64,000 nucleotides of DNA from Bacillota bacterium. GTDB lineage: Bacteria; Bacillota; Limnochordia; Limnochordales; ZCTH02-B6. Shown piece by piece: positions 60,433-64,000 of this stretch. Position 1 is the first letter of the stretch, and each line of letters starts with the position of its first letter. The stretch is from NCBI GenBank assembly GCA_017656145.1, contig JACDOI010000006.1, positions 26,031-90,030 of the forward strand. Direction: 5' to 3'. The notes beneath the pieces are model-generated. The model had not been told where the DNA came from. It did not search any database and was given only the letters and a program-made list of their open reading frames with translations. The position numbers and the translations under genes were made by a program.

Positions 60433-61425
60433 GTGGACCCGCAACGGCGGGCGGCCATCGACATCGGCACCAATTCCGTTCGCTTGCTGGTGGCTGATCT
60501 TGCGCCCGGTGCCGGGGGCGCGCGCCTTGTGCCCGTCTTGCGGGATCGGCGGGTCACCCGGCTTGGGCAAGGCCTTGGCCGGACCGGGCGGCTGCTTCCG
60601 GCGGCCGCCGACCGCACCGCGGCCGCCATCGGCGAGCTCGCCGCCCGGGCCCGGGCCGGGGGTGCGGGCGGCGTCGTCGCCGCAGGTACCAGCGCCTTGC
60701 GGGACGCGGCCGACCGGGACGAGTTTTGCCGGCGGATCCGCCGGGAGCACGGTCTCACCGTGCGGGTGCTCACTGGCCGCGAGGAAGCGGAGCTGACGTT
60801 TCTGGGTGCGGCCTTTGACGTTGCGTCTTTTGGGGGCGGCTCCGCGGTGGTCGTCGACATCGGCGGCGGCAGCACGGAGCTCATTCGCGGCTCGGTTCAA
60901 GGCGGTGTGTCGGCCCTGGCCAGCGTAGACATCGGGGCGGTGCGGCTGACGGAAAGTTGTTTTCGCACCGATCCGCCAGGGCCAGCGGACTGGGAGCGGC
61001 TCGAGCAGGCCGCCGGCGCGGGTCTCGCTCCGGCGTTGGCCCAGCTTGGGCCGCTGGCTGAAGGCGGGGGTGTGCTGGTGGCCACCGGTGGAACCGCGGC
61101 CACCCTGGCCGCCATGGACCAGGGGCTGACTGCCTATGATCCGGACCGGATCCACGGCTACCGCGTGTCCCGGGAGGCTCTGGCCCGGTGGGTGCAGCGA
61201 CTCCGGCGGGCGCCGTTGGAGGAGCGCCGGCGATGGCCTGGTCTTGAACCGGACCGGGCCGACATCATCCTTGCTGGGGCGTTCATCCTGCTGAAGATAG
61301 CGGACGGGCTCGGGGCGCCGGGCATCGTGGTGAGCGATAAGGGGCTTTTGGAGGGCCTTTTGCTCTCGACCGCGCCGGAGCCATCCCGCGACCTGGGGGA
61401 CAGGGCCTCGGCCAGCCTGCGTTGA
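60433..61425 (+). CDS. ppx: Exopolyphosphatase / pppGpp phosphohydrolase family protein
   Basis: ASKHA-fold phosphatase, 330 residues, GTG start. AAIDIGTNSVRLLVADL is the first phosphate motif, GTSALRDAADRDEF the second, VVVDIGGGSTELIRG the third with the catalytic Glu-containing segment TGREEAELTFLGA. It degrades polyphosphate and possibly pppGpp. Length corresponds to the short (about 300-residue) type without the C-terminal HD domain. Confidence 0.93.
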   Translation: MDPQRRAAIDIGTNSVRLLVADLAPGAGGARLVPVLRDRRVTRLGQGLGRTGRLLPAAADRTAAAIGELAARARAGGAGGVVAAGTSALRDAADRDEFCRRIRREHGLTVRVLTGREEAELTFLGAAFDVASFGGGSAVVVDIGGGSTELIRGSVQGGVSALASVDIGAVRLTESCFRTDPPGPADWERLEQAAGAGLAPALAQLGPLAEGGGVLVATGGTAATLAAMDQGLTAYDPDRIHGYRVSREALARWVQRLRRAPLEERRRWPGLEPDRADIILAGAFILLKIADGLGAPGIVVSDKGLLEGLLLSTAPEPSRDLGDRASASLR

Positions 61426-61451
61426 CCCCCTGCCGGGGCCGGGGCTATAAT
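61422..61451 (+). promoter_or_regulatory. Promoter of tRNA-Leu
   Basis: TTGACC, 18 bases and TATAAT end 10 bases before the tRNA. The -35 overlaps the ppx stop codon. Confidence 0.8.
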
Positions 61452-61461
61452 GAAACCGCGC

Positions 61462-61546
61462 GCCGGAGTGGCGGAATGGCAGACGCGGGCGACTTAAAAT
61501 CGCCTGGGCAACCCCCGTGCGGGTTCGAGTCCCGCCTCCGGCACCA
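61462..61546 (+). tRNA. tRNA-Leu (anticodon TAA)
   Basis: GCCGGAG/CTCCGGC acceptor stem, anticodon loop CTTAAAA (anticodon TAA), long variable arm (TGGGCAACCCCCG region) typical of class II tRNAs, T-arm GCGGGTTCGAGTCCCGC and encoded CCA end. Confidence 0.95.
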
Positions 61547-61610
61547 AGCTTCAACGCGCAACAAGAGGCAGCAACGAATGGGATACTCGTAGATCAGCTC
61601 GCACAGGAAG

Positions 61611-62111
61611 ATGCCGGTGGAACCCAAGTCCTGGCGGGAGTCGTACACGGAGCACAAGGAGATCGTCGTTCCACCCCATTGCAATCACCACGGAACCGTC
61701 TTTGGCGGGCACATTCTTTCCCTCATCGACCAGGTGGCCGGCGTGGCGGCCATGGAACACTGCGGTTCGCCGTCGGTCGTCACCTTGAGCATGGACCGGG
61801 TTCACTTTTTCCGGCCGGTCAAGGAAGGCCAGATGCTCCACTTGCAGGCCCGGGTGACGTTCACGGGCCAAAGTTCCCTTGAGGTACACGTGAAAGTGTA
61901 TGGGAAGGACTTGGCCGATCCGGAGCGGGCCCCGTGGCTGACCTGTGAAGCGTTCACCACCTTCGTACTCGTCGATGAGACCGGGCGTCCGGTAAAGAAG
62001 GTGCCGCCGTTGCTCCTGGAAACCGAGGAAGACCGGGCCTTGTTCGAGGCCGCCCGGATGCGCCGAGAGGCGCGGCTTGCCGAAGCCCGCCGCCGGCGGC
62101 TATCCGGATAG
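61611..62111 (+). CDS. Acyl-CoA thioesterase (hotdog fold)
   Basis: A 166-residue thioesterase of the YciA/acyl-CoA hydrolase type. The conserved part is NHHGTVFGGHILSLIDQVAGVAAMEHC, with the catalytic Asp, followed by VVTLSMDRVHFFRPVKEGQML and LTCEAFTTFVLVDETGRP. It releases free acids from CoA thioesters; the chain-length preference cannot be told. ATG start with CACAGGAAG close upstream. A charged, Arg-rich tail ends the protein. Confidence 0.87.
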   Translation: MPVEPKSWRESYTEHKEIVVPPHCNHHGTVFGGHILSLIDQVAGVAAMEHCGSPSVVTLSMDRVHFFRPVKEGQMLHLQARVTFTGQSSLEVHVKVYGKDLADPERAPWLTCEAFTTFVLVDETGRPVKKVPPLLLETEEDRALFEAARMRREARLAEARRRRLSG

Positions 62112-62137
62112 GCGCCGCAAGGGGGCGGCCTGTCCGC

Positions 62138-62166
62138 TTGCCGGTGCCCGGCGGGACCGGTAAAAT
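62138..62166 (+). promoter_or_regulatory. Possible promoter of the secreted protein gene
   Basis: TTGCCG, a 17-base spacer and TAAAAT (5 of 6), 32 bases before the GTG start. Confidence 0.5.
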
Positions 62167-62197
62167 GAGGAGTGGACAGGAAAGGAGCTGGTTTCCC

Positions 62198-62761
62198 GTG
62201 CGCCGACGCGCGCCCGGCCTCGGATTGACGGTATTGCTCATCGGGTTGTTGTTCGCGCCGGCCGCCTTTGCTCAGTACCGGGGAGAGTTTTACCGCCACG
62301 ACGACCAGCGTTTCTGGTGGTACCAGGGCGACGACCGGCTCTACGAGTTGCTCGTTCCGTCCCAAGGTCAGCAGTACGTGGAGAGGGATATCTTCGGCGA
62401 GAAGTCGCTCGAGATCGCTCTCGGGGACGAAGGACCGTTCATCCGGGTGGCCAGCTTCCCGGGCGGCAGCGCCGAGCTGGACAGGGCGCGGGAGGCCATG
62501 TCCGGCCGGTGGCAGCACGTCTTCTCCAACGCTCAGACGACGGAAAACCGGACCATTACCACCAGCAACGGTCTGCAAGCCCGGTTCGTGGTCATCCAAG
62601 GGCGCACCCCATCGGGCCAGATGGGGATGATGCGGGCGGTGTTCTTCACCCAGGGAAGCTATAACGCGTACCTCGTTTGGCTGGGCCGCGCGAGCGACTA
62701 CACCGGGCTGAACCAGGAATACTGGCTGCAGGCGGTCAATACCTTCGCCTGGCTGCGCTGA
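62198..62761 (+). CDS. Secreted protein of unknown function
   Basis: A 187-residue protein from GTG 62198 (AAAGGAG 10 bases upstream). A clear signal peptide (RRRAPGLGLTVLLIGLLFAPAAFAQ) precedes a mature domain rich in aromatic residues (RGEFYRHDDQRFWWYQGDDRLYELLVP ... GQMGMMRAVFFTQGSYNAYLVWLGRASDYTGLNQEYWLQAVNTFAWLR). The pattern SFPGGSAELDRAREAMSGRW with an Ala-Tyr-Leu strand resembles small domains of unknown function in secreted bacterial proteins; no family assigned. No cysteines, so not disulphide-bonded. Confidence 0.65.
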   Translation: MRRRAPGLGLTVLLIGLLFAPAAFAQYRGEFYRHDDQRFWWYQGDDRLYELLVPSQGQQYVERDIFGEKSLEIALGDEGPFIRVASFPGGSAELDRAREAMSGRWQHVFSNAQTTENRTITTSNGLQARFVVIQGRTPSGQMGMMRAVFFTQGSYNAYLVWLGRASDYTGLNQEYWLQAVNTFAWLR

Positions 62762-62791
62762 CGCAGCGCCGCAGGGGCAGGAGAATCGGCC

Positions 62792-63127
62792 GTGATCACC
62801 GTGGCCCCTCAGGCGGCCGTCAAGATGAAAGAATACATGCGGGCCCGCGGCAAGGAAGGCAAGTGCTTGCGCATCTGGCTCAAAGGCTTGGGCTGCCGGA
62901 CGGCCTACGGCATGGCATTCGACGAGTTCCGTCCTGGCGATGTGCGGGTCGAATCGGAGGGTCTGGCCATCGTCTTGGACCCGCTGAGCGCGGAATTCCT
63001 CCGAGGCTCGCATCTAGTGTGGGTGGAAGGCAGCGGGGGCCCGGGCGGATTCGCCCTGACGCTGCCCGGGCCGGATTCGGGCGGAACCGCGCCGGAAGGC
63101 ACCGAAAAGCTGCCTACCGGATCTTGA
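62792..63127 (+). CDS. HesB/IscA-like protein with a single Cys
   Basis: A 111-residue protein with the A-type iron-sulfur-carrier fold pattern (ITVAPQAAVKMKEYMRARGKEGKCLRIWLKGLGCRTAYGMAFDEF ... GLAIVLDPLSAEFLRGSHLVWVEG). IscA proteins use three Cys; here only one of them (GLGC) is retained and the C-terminal CxC is missing, so it probably does not carry clusters in the usual way. GTG start. Its end overlaps the convergent DUF47 gene by 14 bases. Confidence 0.75.
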   Translation: MITVAPQAAVKMKEYMRARGKEGKCLRIWLKGLGCRTAYGMAFDEFRPGDVRVESEGLAIVLDPLSAEFLRGSHLVWVEGSGGPGGFALTLPGPDSGGTAPEGTEKLPTGS

Positions 63128-63773
63128 CTGCCAGCACCCGCACCAGGTCGGCCGAATCCTCCGTCCGGTCCGCGGTGTTTTCCATGGACTCGATAAGATC
63201 GTGGAGAAGGAGCAAAGGTCCCGGGGCCAGGTCCATGGCGAACAGCCGCCGGTACAGGCTTGCCTTGAGGGCGTCGGCCTCCTCCTCGGCCCGCTCCACG
63301 GCGGTGCACAGCCGCAGCGCCTCGCGCCCATCGCCCTGGTTGAGCTTGTCGAGCGCTTCGGCGAGCCTCTTGACCCCTTCGATCAGCAAGTCCCCGTAGC
63401 GGAGCAGGTCGTCGCCCAGTTCCTCCGGGGGAGACGACTGGAAGAGAACCAACAGACGCGCGGCGGAGTTGGCGTAGTCGGCGATGTCGTCGACCCGTTC
63501 CACCAGATGAACCAGGTCCTCCCGGTCGGCCGGTAGGAACAGGCCTTCCGACAGCTGGTCCAAGAGCTCTCGCCGCAACTCGTCGGCTTCCCGCTCGGCC
63601 GCGAGCACCCGTTCCTGCTCCTTTTGCACCTGGGCCATTTCTCCTGCGACGAAGGCTTGCAGCGCGTCACGCAGCAGATGGACCACCCGGCCCGCCTGTT
63701 CCATGTGCTGCCGGGCCGCCTCCATGGCCCGCTGCTGGCCTCGCATGCCCATCCAGCCGAAGACGTTTGGCAT
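63114..63773 (-). CDS. DUF47 (PhoU-like) family protein
   Basis: All-helical phosphate-transport accessory protein, 219 residues. VVHLLRDALQAFVAGEM, EREADELRRELLDQLSEGLFLPADREDLVHLVERVDDIADYANSAARLLVLF and VERAEEEADALKASLYRR with LLHDLIESMENTADRTEDSADLVRVLAVKIR match the family, including the paired ExxxD metal motifs. Adjacent to a PiT transporter, the usual partner. GGAGAGGGGGACAGG precedes the ATG. Confidence 0.9.
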   Translation of the reverse strand: MPNVFGWMGMRGQQRAMEAARQHMEQAGRVVHLLRDALQAFVAGEMAQVQKEQERVLAAEREADELRRELLDQLSEGLFLPADREDLVHLVERVDDIADYANSAARLLVLFQSSPPEELGDDLLRYGDLLIEGVKRLAEALDKLNQGDGREALRLCTAVERAEEEADALKASLYRRLFAMDLAPGPLLLLHDLIESMENTADRTEDSADLVRVLAVKIR

Positions 63774-63864
63774 CCCCTGTCCCCCTCTCCCCTGGAAAAA
63801 GACCCGCGAGCGAGTCCCTTGAGAGCCAGTTCTCGTTTAGGAAGCCCCTCGAGCCAGCCCGCCC

Positions 63865-64000
63865 TCACAAGACTTGGCGGAGCAGCACATACAGGACCGC
63901 GGACACGGATCCCGCTGCGACCGGAGTTGCGGCCCACGCTAGCACGATGTCGCCGGCGAGGGCAGCGATCACGGGCAGCCAGCCCGCGGGCGGCGCCGCG
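63865..64000 (-). CDS. Inorganic phosphate transporter PiT family (C-terminal fragment)
   Basis: A frame open to the right edge, missing from the track. Its end AALAGDIVLAWAATPVAAGSVSAVLYVLLRQVL then stop resembles the last membrane helix of PiT permeases (IVLAW..T.P.A). It lies 92 bases upstream of the DUF47 gene on the same strand, the classic pit-DUF47 operon. Assignment rests on the short tail and the neighbour. Confidence 0.6.
   Translation of the reverse strand, partial: AAPPAGWLPVIAALAGDIVLAWAATPVAAGSVSAVLYVLLRQVL

Overview
The window looks like an origin-proximal chromosome segment of a GC-rich, endospore-forming member of the Bacillota. The evidence is the gene content and order (rpsF-ssb-rpsR-yybS-rplI, dnaB, yabE-rsmA, veg, ispE-purR, glmU-prs-ctc-pth-mfd-spoVT, yabP-yabQ-divIC-yabR), the frequent GTG and TTG starts with strong GGAGG-type ribosome sites, and sporulation genes of clostridial rather than Bacillus type (a SipL-like DUF3794+LysM protein, LonC). 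A deep-branching high-GC lineage (Limnochordia, Symbiobacterium or Thermaerobacter-like) fits, but the species cannot be named from this sequence alone.

Layout. 1-4.6 kb: rpsD (leftward, followed by an unlisted partial alkaline-phosphatase-superfamily ORF), then rpsF-ssb-rpsR behind a clear promoter, a MazG-like gene, yybS and rplI. 4.6-14.6 kb: lonC, aroE, an aminotransferase, ddl, a DnaD-type protein with the replicative helicase dnaB, a YabE-like G5/3D protein and rsmA. 14.6-27.5 kb: a YkuK-family protein, an Amidase_3 protein lacking its usual catalytic Glu, veg with two tandem promoters, an S1-type protease, two spore-type LysM/peptidoglycan-binding proteins (YaaH-like and SipL-like), a leftward aldolase and L,D-transpeptidase, then a D,D-carboxypeptidase, ispE, a GntR regulator, a MobA-like transferase and purR. 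46.8-64 kb: tRNA-Gln, glmU, prs, ctc, pth, mfd, spoVT, mazG, hup, a SpoIID-like protein, yabP, yabQ, divIC, an S1-domain protein, ppx, tRNA-Leu, and a DUF47 regulator with the end of a PiT phosphate transporter.

The unusual part is 27.5-46.8 kb. In Bacillus purR is followed by yabJ-spoVG-glmU; here about 19 kb of catabolic genes lie between purR and glmU, bounded by a purR-distal hairpin on the left and a terminator plus tRNA-Gln on the right. It holds a DASS-type carrier and a GntR regulator; a leftward operon (TctCBA transporter, isochorismatase-type hydrolase, nitrilase-type amidohydrolase, atypical SDR, MmgE/PrpD protein); and a divergent rightward operon (CaiB CoA-transferase, acyl-CoA dehydrogenase, two-subunit class I fumarase-type hydratase, HpcH/CitE lyase, two MaoC-type proteins, TAXI-TRAP transporter). 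This set resembles pathways for branched C5 dicarboxylates (itaconate, mesaconate, citramalate, methylsuccinate): uptake, CoA activation, oxidation or hydration, and cleavage to pyruvate plus acetyl-CoA or equivalent C2/C3 units. The substrate is an inference. A shared GGTATACC palindrome upstream of the DASS gene and in the divergent promoter region suggests common control by the FadR-type GntR protein.

Sporulation wiring is also visible: sigma-E-like promoters with identical 16-base core spacing precede sipL and yabP, while housekeeping genes (rpsF, veg, yabR, tRNA-Leu, mfd) have near-consensus sigma-A promoters.
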